The translations under genes and the position numbers were made by a program. The notes beneath the pieces were generated by a model. The model had not been told where the DNA came from. It worked only from the letters and a program-made list of their open reading frames with translations, and did no database searches. 64,000 nucleotides of DNA. Origin: Actinoplanes sp. TBRC 11911. Lineage in GTDB: Bacteria > Actinomycetota > Actinomycetes > Mycobacteriales > Micromonosporaceae. Below, piece after piece: positions 1 to 7,402 of the stretch (position 1 is the stretch's first letter; each line of letters starts with the position of its first letter). The stretch is taken from the NCBI RefSeq assembly GCF_012933445.1, contig NZ_JABBNC010000017.1, positions 1 through 64,000 on the forward strand, in the 5' to 3' direction.

Positions 1-1
1 C

Positions 2-238
2 GGATGGCACCGCGACAACTGGCTGGGTCGCCGCCGGCAAATCAATACGTTCTTCGCCGAGCATCGGCTGCTGCGCTGGCTGTCCGAGCCCCGCGTCGAG
101 GCGGCGCTCGAACCCGCCGCCCGCATGCCGATCATCCAACTGCGGCAGCATCTCGCGGTCCTGGCCCAGTTCGACGACGACTGGGGCGCCGCCGAGACGA
201 TCCGGGCCACGCTGGCGCCGTTCCGCGCGACGGCCTGA
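2..238 (+). CDS. C-terminal fragment of unidentified protein
   Basis: This frame is open from the window edge and ends at a TGA at 236-238, giving the last 78 residues of a longer protein. The peptide starts GWHRDNWLGRRRQ, is rich in Arg, Leu and Ala, and has the run WLSEPRVEAALEPAARMP before an acidic FDDDWGAAE stretch. It looks like an ordinary soluble helical C-terminus. I do not recognise the family and assign no function. It is preferred over the other frames because its composition is normal, whereas the overlapping frames give Arg/Pro-rich shadow translations. A hairpin follows, as expected at a convergent gene end. Confidence 0.6.
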   Translation, partial: GWHRDNWLGRRRQINTFFAEHRLLRWLSEPRVEAALEPAARMPIIQLRQHLAVLAQFDDDWGAAETIRATLAPFRATA

Positions 239-285
239 GCCGGGGCGTGGCGAGCGGGCTCGCCCCGTCCAGGCCGGGAACTCGA

Positions 286-312
286 GCGACAGCGCCCGTT
301 CGACGCTGTCGC
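286..312. terminator. Hairpin between convergent genes
   Basis: GCGACAGCG (286-294) pairs perfectly with CGCTGTCGC (304-312) around a 9-nt loop. It lies between the end of the first gene (238) and the end of the lectin gene (331), which converge. There is no clean T-tract, which is common in high-GC actinomycetes. A second GGGGCG/CGCCCC pairing sits just upstream near 242-266. Confidence 0.45.
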
Positions 313-330
313 CGAGATCGTCGAAACAGG

Positions 331-807
331 TCAGACCCAGAGCCACCATTCCTGGAAGGAGGTGTCGTTGCACGGTTGCAGGCGGACTCCGTTGGAAACG
401 CTGGCGTCCAGGCACATCGACCGGTTGTAGCGGTTTTCGAGGACGTACTCGAGCTCGTCGAGACCCCACTGCTGGAAGGTGCTGGTGTCGTTGCACGGTT
501 GCAGGCGGATCCCGTTGGACACGCTGGCGTCCAGGCACAGCGTGCGGTTGTAGCGGTTGAGCTGGAACTGATGCTTGGACGTGTAGACCCACTGCTGGAA
601 GGTCGTCCCGTCGCAGGGCCGCAGCCGCACCCCGTTCGAGGTGCTGCCGTCCAGGCAGTAGCTGTGGAGAGGGAGGTAGTGCCCGGAGGTGATTTCGTAG
701 GTGTCGTCGGCTGCCGCGGGAGATGCCGCAGTAGCCGGACCGGCCGTGGCCCCGGCAAGGGCCAGCGCTACGAGCACCGCGACGACAGCGCTCAGCGTCT
801 TCTTCAT
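331..807 (-). CDS. Secreted ricin B-type lectin domain protein
   Basis: The 158-residue product has a clear Sec signal peptide (KK, then AVVAVLVALALAGATAG, with cleavage probably after the AxA near residue 27). The rest is one beta-trefoil lectin domain with three copies of a 41-residue repeat, each with YCLDG/LCLDA/MCLDA, a NGxRLxPC stretch and a closing QxW-type motif (FQQWVY, FQQWGL, FQEWWL). These are the ricin-B/QxW signatures, so galactose- or xylan-type sugar binding outside the cell is likely. There is no catalytic domain, so it is a free lectin. The second and third repeats are nearly identical in DNA, which suggests recent internal duplication. It is preceded by a separate secreted Cys-rich protein on the same strand. 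Confidence 0.85.
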   Translation of the reverse strand: MKKTLSAVVAVLVALALAGATAGPATAASPAAADDTYEITSGHYLPLHSYCLDGSTSNGVRLRPCDGTTFQQWVYTSKHQFQLNRYNRTLCLDASVSNGIRLQPCNDTSTFQQWGLDELEYVLENRYNRSMCLDASVSNGVRLQPCNDTSFQEWWLWV

Positions 808-859
808 GCGTTACCTTTCCATCGGCTAATCGCGTTTCTCCTCCGCGGCGAGATCATCA

Positions 860-1324
860 TCAACACCGGATGGAGGTGATGGTCACGGTCAACGGGTCGC
901 TGAATTTGATCCACATGCTCGTTCCGCCGGGCTGCTCGGTCTGGATGTTGCCCGAGTCGCTGCCCCAGTAGTACTGGGTTATGCATCCCTTGTAAGCGCG
1001 GAATCCATCGACGTCGTAGTAGAACGTTGTCGTCCAGTCCGAGTCGCCGCCGGGCGGCAGCTCCGCGTCGGCATTCTTCTGGTACCAATTGTTGGGGTAC
1101 TTGACGCAATCGTGCTTGTCCTTGAACACGATCTGAGCGACTCCGGACCAGCAGTTTTGAATACGCACGTTCATGGTCGAGCGATTGATCACGCGGCCTC
1201 CGCACCCGCGTGTCGCGCAGGTCCCGGCCTGCGCCGGCGCGACGGCCACCACCGACGCCACGAGCGTCAGCAGCAGTGCCGTCAAGGCGACGATCAGTGT
1301 TCGTCCTCCGTGCTTGAGCTTCAT
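860..1324 (-). CDS. Secreted cysteine-rich protein of unknown function
   Basis: The 154-residue product starts MKLKHGGRT and has a strong Sec signal (LIVALTALLLTLVASVVAVAPAQA, cleavage after AQA). I chose the ATG at 1324 because GGGG lies about 6 nt upstream; an upstream ATG at 1366 would add an unlikely acidic extension in front of the signal. The mature part has about six cysteines (GTCATRGC, NCW, HDC, KGC and a C-terminal IRC) and many aromatic residues, consistent with a small disulfide-bonded extracellular domain. I do not recognise the family. It lies 53 nt upstream of the lectin gene on the same strand and could be co-expressed with it. Confidence 0.65.
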   Translation of the reverse strand: MKLKHGGRTLIVALTALLLTLVASVVAVAPAQAGTCATRGCGGRVINRSTMNVRIQNCWSGVAQIVFKDKHDCVKYPNNWYQKNADAELPPGGDSDWTTTFYYDVDGFRAYKGCITQYYWGSDSGNIQTEQPGGTSMWIKFSDPLTVTITSIRC

Positions 1325-1362
1325 GATGACCCCTTCATCGCGTACGAGATCCCGGCCGAGAT

Positions 1363-2397
1363 TCATCGTTCGCTACGGGGTGTGGTTCGGCCATGACGAT
1401 GAGTGCCCATGGGTTGCCCCTGCGCGCACGGACGTGAATGTCGCACCGCCGACGGGCTGACCCCGTAGGTTTCCTTGAACAGCCGGCTGAAGTGCGACTC
1501 GCTCCGAAAGCCCCAGCTGGCAGCGACCTGATGCACCGGCCGATGACTACCGGACGCGTCGGCGAGATCGCGGTGACACTCCTCCAGCCGGCGCAACCGG
1601 ATCGTGGCCGACACGGTCAGTCCGTCTTCCCGTGCGGCGTACAGCTTGTGCAGGTAGCGCACCGAGATGTGGTGCGAGGCCGCAATGCCGGCCGGGCTCA
1701 GCGCGGGGTCGCGGAGCCGGCGAGTGATGAAGTCGTCGATGGCCAGCAGCAGCGCCGCTTCGCGGGTTTCCGGCGGCAGCGCTCGCCGCGCGTCCAGCAA
1801 TCCCGCGATATACGCGGCGAGCAGGTCGGCCAGCACGCGGCCCAGCCGTGTCGCTTCCGCGTCGGCGACGTCGTCGACGCTCGTGGTCAGTGTGGTCACG
1901 AACTGGATCAGCAGGCGGCCGGTCACCGTGTCGCCCGGCAATCGGGTTGCGGCCAGCCGTCGCACCAGTCCCGCCGGCAGCGGGAGCGAGGCGCGGGGCA
2001 ACACGACCACGGCGCCGAGGGCCGGCCGCTCACCGGAGACGGACCACCCGTGCAGGGGCCGCGACGTATCCCAGATGACCAGCTCGTTCGCGCTCAGCGT
2101 GGCCTGCCGCCGGCCTTGCTCGACCCCACCGCTGCCGCGGTGAGCCAGGGTGAGCTGGTAGACCTCCGGATCGCTCTGGCGGATCATGCGGGCCGTGCGG
2201 TGCAACTCCATGGACGCGGAGGCGACGCGGGCCACGGCGGCCGCGCCGACCGGCCATACCCGCGCGGAGGCGGCGAACGCCGATGGATCGTCGCTGCGGA
2301 GCTCCATGGGCGCGAGCATGTCCGACATGAAGTCCTGCCATGCCGTCAGCCGTTCATGTGCGGGGAAGTCGTCGGTCGAGACATCGATACTCGTCAT
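1363..2397 (-). CDS. AraC-family transcriptional regulator
   Basis: The 344-residue protein has a C-terminal AraC/XylS double helix-turn-helix (about residues 225-330). It ends with the typical second HTH VHQVAASWGFRSESHFSRLFKETYGVSPSAVR. The N-terminal half (DDFPAHERLTAWQDFMSDML and LSANELVIWDTSRPL) matches the AraC-binding-like domain of actinobacterial regulators that sense small ligands. The ATG at 2397 is preceded by TACCGT and exactly six bases, so the message is probably leaderless. Downstream, on the same strand, is the secreted Cys-rich protein, and the target could be the two secreted proteins. This last point is inference only. Confidence 0.88.
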   Translation of the reverse strand: MTSIDVSTDDFPAHERLTAWQDFMSDMLAPMELRSDDPSAFAASARVWPVGAAAVARVASASMELHRTARMIRQSDPEVYQLTLAHRGSGGVEQGRRQATLSANELVIWDTSRPLHGWSVSGERPALGAVVVLPRASLPLPAGLVRRLAATRLPGDTVTGRLLIQFVTTLTTSVDDVADAEATRLGRVLADLLAAYIAGLLDARRALPPETREAALLLAIDDFITRRLRDPALSPAGIAASHHISVRYLHKLYAAREDGLTVSATIRLRRLEECHRDLADASGSHRPVHQVAASWGFRSESHFSRLFKETYGVSPSAVRHSRPCAQGQPMGTHRHGRTTPRSER

Positions 2398-2403
2398 GGT
2401 CCG

Positions 2404-2409
2404 ACGGTA
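2404..2409 (-). promoter_or_regulatory. -10 element of leaderless AraC-type gene
   Basis: On the minus strand TACCGT is followed by CGGACC and then the ATG. This TANNNT plus 6 nt arrangement puts the transcription start on the start codon. The same spacing recurs at five other genes in the window. Confidence 0.5.
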
Positions 2410-2903
2410 TGGCCTCCGGCGAGTTCGCCGATACTTCCTATGGGATCACTCAGCCCAGGTTTCGCCCATTCCTCAAGGGAGTGCCGGAGGCGAACCTACA
2501 GGAGTGAGTCCTAACCGTGGTGGTGGTAGGCGGTGAGTGATCTGGTTACGGTGTAGCTCCGGTGGTGCGGTGGTGCCGGAGCTGAGGCGCTGTGGTGATC
2601 CGTTCGCGGCTGGGCGGTGCGAGGCGGCGCCGCCAGGCCCGGGCAGGTCCCAGCTCCCCACAATGCGCGGCCCCACCCGGGTGTGGGCAGTCACGACGCC
2701 GGGGAGGCCGTGGCTCCCCACACCGCGGCCACCCCTACCCACGCGTGGGAAGTCGCTGACGACGGGGAGGTTGTGGTTCCCACACCGTGGCGAACCCACC
2801 GCGGGTGTGGGCACCCGTCACGGCCGGAACGTCCCAGCTCCCCACAGCGACGGCCTTCAGGGCGGCCACGCAAGGCCAACGCATCGCAGGGTGAGCGGCG
2901 CGC

Positions 2904-3103
2904 CAGCTGAACAGTTCCACATCGTGGATTCTTGTGAACCTTGGAAAGTTGCGCCCACATTCGAGCCATAACTCTCCAAGGTTCACATTCGGCCGGAAAA
3001 ACCTGCCGGGCGAAAGCCTCGTAACATGACAAACACGTTCTCTACAATGGACGCTGGTCCCACATCGCGGACGGTGGGTCCATGATGTGGAACTGTTCAG
3101 CTG
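2904..3103 (+). other. Non-coding hairpin element, copy A, bounded by 25-bp TIRs
   Basis: A 200-bp unit is bounded by 25-bp inverted repeats (2904-2928 and 3079-3103, 24 of 25 matching, starting CAGCTGAACAGTTCCACAT). Inside is a 49-nt hairpin (2936-2984): arms GAACCTTGGAAAGTT and AACTCTCCAAGGTTC with one mismatch, and a loop holding GCGCCCACAT and GAGCCAT. After 72 nt comes GTCCCACATCGCGGAC (3057-3072). The same 137-nt layout recurs on the minus strand at 18804-18940. It may be a structured RNA, a MITE-like mobile element or a protein-binding site. Terminal repeats favour a mobile origin. The conserved loop and fixed spacing favour a selected structure. Confidence 0.7.
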
Positions 3104-3228
3104 TTTCTCGCGCCGCTCACGCTCCGATGAGTTGACCTTGCGCGGCGGACCTGCGCGGGCCGTCGCTGTGGGGAGCTGGGACCTTCCGGTCGTGGCGGCT
3201 TCCCACACGGGGGTGGGGGTGGCTGCGG

Positions 3229-3476
3229 TGTGGGCAACCGCAACCTCCCCGGCGTCGCGACCGCCCACACCGGGGTGGGGGTGGCTGCGGTGTGGGCAAC
3301 CACTACCTCCCCGGCGTCGCGACTGCCCACACGGGGGTGGGGGTGGCTGCGGTGTGGGCAACCACTACCTCCCCGGCGTCGCGACTGCCCACACGGGGGT
3401 GGGGGTGGCTGCGGTGTGGGCAACCACTACCTCCCCGGCGTCGCGACTCCCCACACGGGGGTGGGGCGGCCACTGT
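3229..3476 (+). repeat. 62-bp tandem repeat, four copies
   Basis: The unit starts TGTGGGCAACCACTACCTCC and repeats at 3229, 3291, 3353 and 3415, so the period is exactly 62 bp. Copies two to four are almost identical and the first has a few changes. A partial diverged unit precedes it (about 3167-3228). There are no unique spacers, so it is not CRISPR. The period is not a multiple of three, so it is not a protein repeat. Near-identity suggests recent expansion. Confidence 0.9.
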
Positions 3477-3783
3477 GGGGAGCTGGGACCTGCCCGGACC
3501 TGGCGGCGTCGCCTCGCACGGGGACTCCCGGCCAACGGAACCAGCTGAACAGTTACATGATGCGGGCGTGGGTCTCAGCAGGCGGTCGCCCGTCTCACGC
3601 AATGGAAGCGTCGCGCGGCCGCGCGACGAGCCCGCCTGTCCAGCGGCCCAGCCCGATTCGACAAATCTCAGGAAATATCGGATATGCGAGAGGGTGGCGG
3701 GCGCTGGCGGACGGACGGCGATCAGATCGCTGACTCGGCTACGGCCACTGACTCGGCTTAGGACTTACACGTCTAGTTGCGCG

Positions 3784-4030
3784 TCAGGCGGATCCTGGCG
3801 GGCGTTGAGTGGTCTGGTGTTTCTCGATGGCCGTGATGTAGTTCGCCAGGATCGTCCGGCGCTGGTGCGCGGGGGGCGGACCGATTCAGGTCTCGCATCA
3901 GCAAGTCGAAGAAATAGGCGTCGACCTCGTCGTGCACCGCGGCCAGCATGTCGTCCGTGCCGGAGAGGCTCTTCGCGAAGTAGCGCTCCTGCAGACCGGC
4001 CTCACGCAGCATCGCCCGGATCGACGCCTA
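3784..4030 (-). pseudogene. TetR-family regulator remnant (5'-truncated, frameshifted)
   Basis: Reading from about 4027, the frame gives IRAMLREAGLQERYFAKSL followed by DDMLAAVHDEVDAYFFDLLMRDLN. This matches the end of a TetR HTH (AGLxxRYFYxxF) and the start of the ligand-domain helix. A stop codon lies immediately upstream, so about 30 residues of the HTH are missing. After about residue 45 the frame becomes proline-rich, whereas a different frame over about 3784-3870 reads RTILANYITAIEKHQ, a normal TetR continuation, to a TGA at 3784-3786. The gene is therefore broken by 5' loss plus a frameshift. It sits at the edge of the large palindromic repeat. Confidence 0.7.
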
Positions 4031-4107
4031 CGATCGGGCGGTTCCGGGTAGCTGCGGCCTGTCCCCGTGGCCGCGGCCGCGGCTCCTACCTACGCGACGC
4101 CTGGGCG

Positions 4108-4515
4108 TCAGTCGTCGGTGCTCTTCTTGACGGTGGCGGTGACGAAGGAGCCGTCGTCGACGGTCGCGCCGGCCTTCGGGCTCTGCGCCACCACGACCCA
4201 GTTCCGGTCGAGCACCGGGATGCGGTGCGCGCCCGTCGCGTCCGTTGCCGGGGCCACGTGCAGGCCCGCCGCTCGCCACAGGTCCTGCGCCGATTGATAG
4301 TCCAGACCCACACCGTCGGGCACCTTGATCCGGGCCGCCTTCGGTGACGCCTCGGTCTCGGCGGGCGTCGCGGAGCGACTCGTTGCCGAAACCGTGGTCG
4401 GCGCGGGAGCCGGCGCCGGTGCGGTGTCCGGTGACGTGCAGCCGGTGAACGCCAGCAGGCCGCCGGCCATCAGTGCGGCGCTCGCCCGGGCACGCCCGGA
4501 TCGAAGACCACTCAC
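4108..4515 (-). CDS. Lipoprotein with PASTA-like domain
   Basis: The 135-residue protein has a lipoprotein signal (Arg-rich N-terminus, hydrophobic ALMAGGLLAF and lipobox FTGC, Cys near residue 26). An Ala/Pro/Thr linker follows, then a single domain of about 70 residues: IKVPDGVGLDYQSAQDLWRAAGLHV ... VVVAQSPKAGATV ... GSFVTATVKK. That order (VPDxxGxxYxxAxxxLxxAGL, then VxxQSPxAGxxV, then a final strand) is the PASTA fold, which binds peptidoglycan fragments or beta-lactams in kinases and PBPs. Here it is free and anchored outside the membrane. It precedes no obvious partner; the neighbouring orphan kinase gene is on the same strand just upstream. Confidence 0.75.
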   Translation of the reverse strand: MSGLRSGRARASAALMAGGLLAFTGCTSPDTAPAPAPAPTTVSATSRSATPAETEASPKAARIKVPDGVGLDYQSAQDLWRAAGLHVAPATDATGAHRIPVLDRNWVVVAQSPKAGATVDDGSFVTATVKKSTDD

Positions 4516-4578
4516 GCTTCCTCCACCTCGAGATGAAGACCGACCATAAGCGTCCCCCGCCGGCGTGCCGGTGAACTG

Positions 4579-5298
4579 TCAGGATCCCGGCAGGGTGAAC
4601 CAGAAGGTGGTGCCGCCGGCCGCGCTCTCCGTCACGCCGATGCGGCCGGCGTGGCGGTCGACGATCCGGTGGCAGATCGCCAGGCCCAGGCCGGTGCCCT
4701 GGTAGCCACGGCTGTTGGCGGAGCGGTGAAAGGCGTCGAAGACCCTGGGGCGGTCCGCCTCGGGGATGCCGATGCCGTTGTCGGCCACCTCGACGCGTAC
4801 CGAGGAATCGGGCTGGATCTGTGCGGAGACCTCGACCCGCGCCGGGGTGCCGGGCCGCTGGTACTTGAGCGCGTTGCCGATCAGGTTGTCGAGCACGTGG
4901 CGCAGCAGCGCCGGATCGGCCTGGACGTGCGGCAGCGGGCCGTGCGCCGTCACCCGGGAGCCGTCGCCGGTGGTGAGGCGCTCGCCGGCGACGTCGGCGA
5001 CGAGTTCGTCCAGCGACACCGCCTCGGTCCTGAGGTCTGACTGATCCGCGCGGGCGTGCGTGAGCAGGTCCTCGATGAGGCGGGTCATGCGCCGGACCGC
5101 CCGTTCCATCACGTCCAGGTCGCGCTCGATCTCGGCCGGCAGACCCTCCTCGCGGAGCAGTTGCAGGTGTGCCGAGACGGTGGTGAGCGGGGACTTCAGG
5201 TCGTGCGTGGCCATGATGAGGAAGCCGCGCAGGTCGGCCTCGCGGGACGGCGCGCGACGGCGGCGGCGGACCGGGGCGCATGCGGTGGTGATGGTCAT
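4579..5298 (-). CDS. Soluble orphan histidine kinase
   Basis: The 239-residue protein consists of only the HisKA and HATPase_c modules. The phospho-acceptor His is about residue 32 in FLIMATHDLKSPLTTV. The N box is HVLDNLIGNALKYQ, G1 is VADNGIGIP, the F box follows, and G2 is GYQGTGLGLAICHRIVDRHAGRIGV. There is no membrane segment and no sensor domain. I start at the ATG at 5298, which has GAGGAAGCC just upstream; a longer start would add about 47 residues of low-quality sequence. No cognate response regulator lies on this strand, although a NarL pair starts divergently 160 bp away. It resembles the kinase core of PAS or phytochrome sensors. The input is unknown. Confidence 0.85.
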   Translation of the reverse strand: MTITTACAPVRRRRRAPSREADLRGFLIMATHDLKSPLTTVSAHLQLLREEGLPAEIERDLDVMERAVRRMTRLIEDLLTHARADQSDLRTEAVSLDELVADVAGERLTTGDGSRVTAHGPLPHVQADPALLRHVLDNLIGNALKYQRPGTPARVEVSAQIQPDSSVRVEVADNGIGIPEADRPRVFDAFHRSANSRGYQGTGLGLAICHRIVDRHAGRIGVTESAAGGTTFWFTLPGS

Positions 5299-5355
5299 GG
5301 CTTCCTCTTCCGGGTCGGCGGGCCGGCTGGTCGACCACGTCTGAACTCCACCCTG

Positions 5356-5417
5356 ATGCGCCCGGACGGCCGGGCGCATGAGGCGGGTGTCCCGAGTTGG
5401 CCGGGCGGATTGCCCGG
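5356..5417. promoter_or_regulatory. Two adjacent hairpins in divergent promoter region
   Basis: Between the two divergent kinase genes, ATGCGCCCGG (5356-5365) pairs with CCGGGCGCAT (5370-5379). CCGGGC (5401-5406) pairs with GCCCGG (5412-5417). They may be operators or 5'-UTR structures for either gene. Sequence symmetry is all the evidence. Confidence 0.4.
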
Positions 5418-5459
5418 TAATATCGGGCGAAAAATACACCTTTTCCGCACAATAGGGGC

Positions 5460-7388
5460 ATGTGGCGACGTGTCCTGATCGGCGTGCTCGTGCTCGCCTC
5501 GGTCGCCACGCTCGGGGCTCGCACGATCTTGGACGTCCAGGCGTTCCTGCACGCGCCCCCGCACGGGGTCGGCGGCGGCTCGATGGCCCTGCGGCAACTG
5601 ATCTCGACGCTGCCCGCGCTGGGCTGGACGGTATCCGGCGGTGTCCTGGCCGGCCGGCGCCCCCGCAACGCGCTGGGCTGGTTGTTCCTCGCCTGCGGGT
5701 TGCTGTTGTCGGGTGCCCTGCTGCTCGGCGCGGCCGGGCGCAGCTACCTGGACGACACGTCGTGGCAGCTGGAGCTCGCCCTGACCCTGGGCTTCGTCCC
5801 GTTGCTGGCGGTCCCGACCGTCATCCTCGCCCTGTACCCCGACGGGCGCCTGCCCGCCCGGTGGTGGAGCTGGCCGGTCGGCGTGGCGATCGCCGGCATC
5901 GTGCTGCTGTGCGGGATCCCGGTTCTGCTGCCCGGCGTCGCGGACCCGGCACGGCGTCTGCTCGTCTTCCCGATCGCGGCGGCGACCGCGACGATCGTGG
6001 TCGCCACTTTCGTACGGTGGCGGCGGGCGGTCTATCCGTACCGGCAGCAGCTGGCCTGGTTCGCGGGCTGCGGCGTGGTGTCCTACGTGTGTTACGTGCT
6101 CGCCGGTTTCGCCTACGCGTCGCTGCGGATCCAAGGCCTGGCCCTGGTCGTGCTGCTGACCGACCCGATGCTGGTCATCCCGATCGGGGTGGCGGTCGGG
6201 GTGCTTCGCTACCACCTGCTCGGGATCAAGGCGGTGCTGCGTCGCGGTCTGGTCTACGGGACGCTCACCGTCCTCGTGGTCACCGTCTATTTCCTGGTCA
6301 CCGCGGGTCTCGGCACGGTTCTCGACGACAAGCCGCTGCCCGGCGTCGTGGCCGCGGCGATCGTGGCGGCCGGCCTGGCACCGGCGCGCGACCGGCTCCA
6401 GCGGGCGGCCGACCGGCTGGTCTACGGTGCCCGCCGCGATCCGCTGCAGGCACTGGCCGAGTTGAGCGACAGCGTCGCCGCCGATCGCCTCGATCCGGTC
6501 CCGGCCGCGGTCGCCACCGTCATCACCGCCGTCCGGGCCACGGGCGCGGTGATCATCGCGCCGGACCGGAAGGTGCTGGCACGGGCCGGCGCCGAACCCG
6601 AGCGGTACCTGGCCCTGCCGCTGCGGTTCGGCGGCGCCGAGATCGGCGAGCTGCGGGTGGCCGAGCCGGCCGAGGGACGCTATTCGCAGGACGATCTCCG
6701 GCTGCTGACGGCGCTGGCGGCCCAGCTCGCCGTCGTCATCTCGGCCACCGACCTGACCGAGGCGCTGGAGGCCGAACGGGTCCGGGTCGTCACCGCCACC
6801 CGCGACGAGCGCGACCGGCTGCGCCGCGACCTGCACGACGGCCTCGGACCGTCGCTGACCGGCATGAGCCTGGGGCTGCAGGCCTTGTCCGGCATGCTGA
6901 GCAACGGCGCGGCCGGCGACGCCGGCGCCCTGGTGCAACGCCTTCGGGCCGAGACGGACACCGCCGTCCGCGACATCCGCCGCATCATCGACGGCCTGCG
7001 CCCCACCGTGCTGGACACCGCGGGCCTGACCCAGGCGGTGCAACGCCACGCCGGCACGCTCGACGCGGCGTTGCCGGTGGACGTGCGGGCCGGCACTCTG
7101 CCGGTGCTCGCGCCCGACGTCGAGGTGACCGCCTACCGCATCATCACCGAGGCGCTCACCAACGCGGCACGGCACGCCCACGCCCGGCAGGCGCGGGTCA
7201 CCATCGACGCCGACGAGGCCCTGCACATCGCGGTGAGCGACGACGGGTGCGGCATCGACGCGGACCGCACCGAGGGGGTCGGCCTCTCGTCGATGCGCCG
7301 GCGTGCCGAAGCCCTGGGCGGCGGCCTGGCCGTCCACTCCGGCGACGGCGGCACCACCGTCACCGCCACCCTGCCGCTGTCCTCGTAG
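5460..7388 (+). CDS. Membrane sensor histidine kinase, NarL/LiaS type
   Basis: The 642-residue protein has an N-terminal region of about eight hydrophobic helices (roughly residues 1-310, including YPDGRLPARWWSWPVG and a final VYGTLTVLVVTVYFLVTAGLG). A weak GAF-like region follows (about 335-435), then HisKA_3 dimerisation with the phospho-His near residue 459 in RRDLHDGLGPSLTGM. The HATPase domain has ITEALTNAARHAHA, VSDDGCGID and GVGLSSMRRRAEALGGGL. This architecture belongs to two-component kinases that control NarL/LuxR regulators in actinomycetes. The response regulator gene begins 15 bp after the stop and is surely co-transcribed. The signal is unknown, probably a membrane or small-molecule cue. 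Confidence 0.92.
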   Translation: MWRRVLIGVLVLASVATLGARTILDVQAFLHAPPHGVGGGSMALRQLISTLPALGWTVSGGVLAGRRPRNALGWLFLACGLLLSGALLLGAAGRSYLDDTSWQLELALTLGFVPLLAVPTVILALYPDGRLPARWWSWPVGVAIAGIVLLCGIPVLLPGVADPARRLLVFPIAAATATIVVATFVRWRRAVYPYRQQLAWFAGCGVVSYVCYVLAGFAYASLRIQGLALVVLLTDPMLVIPIGVAVGVLRYHLLGIKAVLRRGLVYGTLTVLVVTVYFLVTAGLGTVLDDKPLPGVVAAAIVAAGLAPARDRLQRAADRLVYGARRDPLQALAELSDSVAADRLDPVPAAVATVITAVRATGAVIIAPDRKVLARAGAEPERYLALPLRFGGAEIGELRVAEPAEGRYSQDDLRLLTALAAQLAVVISATDLTEALEAERVRVVTATRDERDRLRRDLHDGLGPSLTGMSLGLQALSGMLSNGAAGDAGALVQRLRAETDTAVRDIRRIIDGLRPTVLDTAGLTQAVQRHAGTLDAALPVDVRAGTLPVLAPDVEVTAYRIITEALTNAARHAHARQARVTIDADEALHIAVSDDGCGIDADRTEGVGLSSMRRRAEALGGGLAVHSGDGGTTVTATLPLSS

Positions 7389-7402
7389 ATCTGGAGATCA
7401 CG

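Larger units (their letters stand above)
2520..3560. repeat. Large imperfect inverted repeat with internal arrays
   Basis: This intergenic stretch (2398-3783) contains no credible gene. It is organised as two long arms in opposite orientation. The sequence around 2617-2663 is nearly the exact reverse complement of 3473-3518, including a GGGAGCTGGGACCTGCCCGG block, and the arms match again at about 2828-2858 against 3160-3190 and at 2904-2928 against 3079-3103. Both arms are built from diverged 62-bp units, about two in the left arm and four or more in the right. Reading frames here change phase at each unit and give glycine/proline/arginine shadow peptides, so they are not genes. The motif CAGCTGAACAGTT occurs at 2904, inverted at 3091-3103, and again at 3542. 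Confidence 0.8.

Noticed and set aside
3229..3476. Possible CRISPR array
   Set aside because: The units are contiguous at 62 bp with no unique spacers and no cas genes nearby.
3087..3760. Several overlapping frames of 100-350 residues in the repeat region on both strands
   Set aside because: They change phase at every 62-bp unit, give Gly/Pro/Arg-rich shadow peptides, and have no start signals. The DNA repeat explains them.
5462..7400. Long plus-strand frame fused ahead of the NarL regulator
   Set aside because: It is the +2 frame of the kinase gene. The regulator starts at the ATG at 7403 with a ribosome site.
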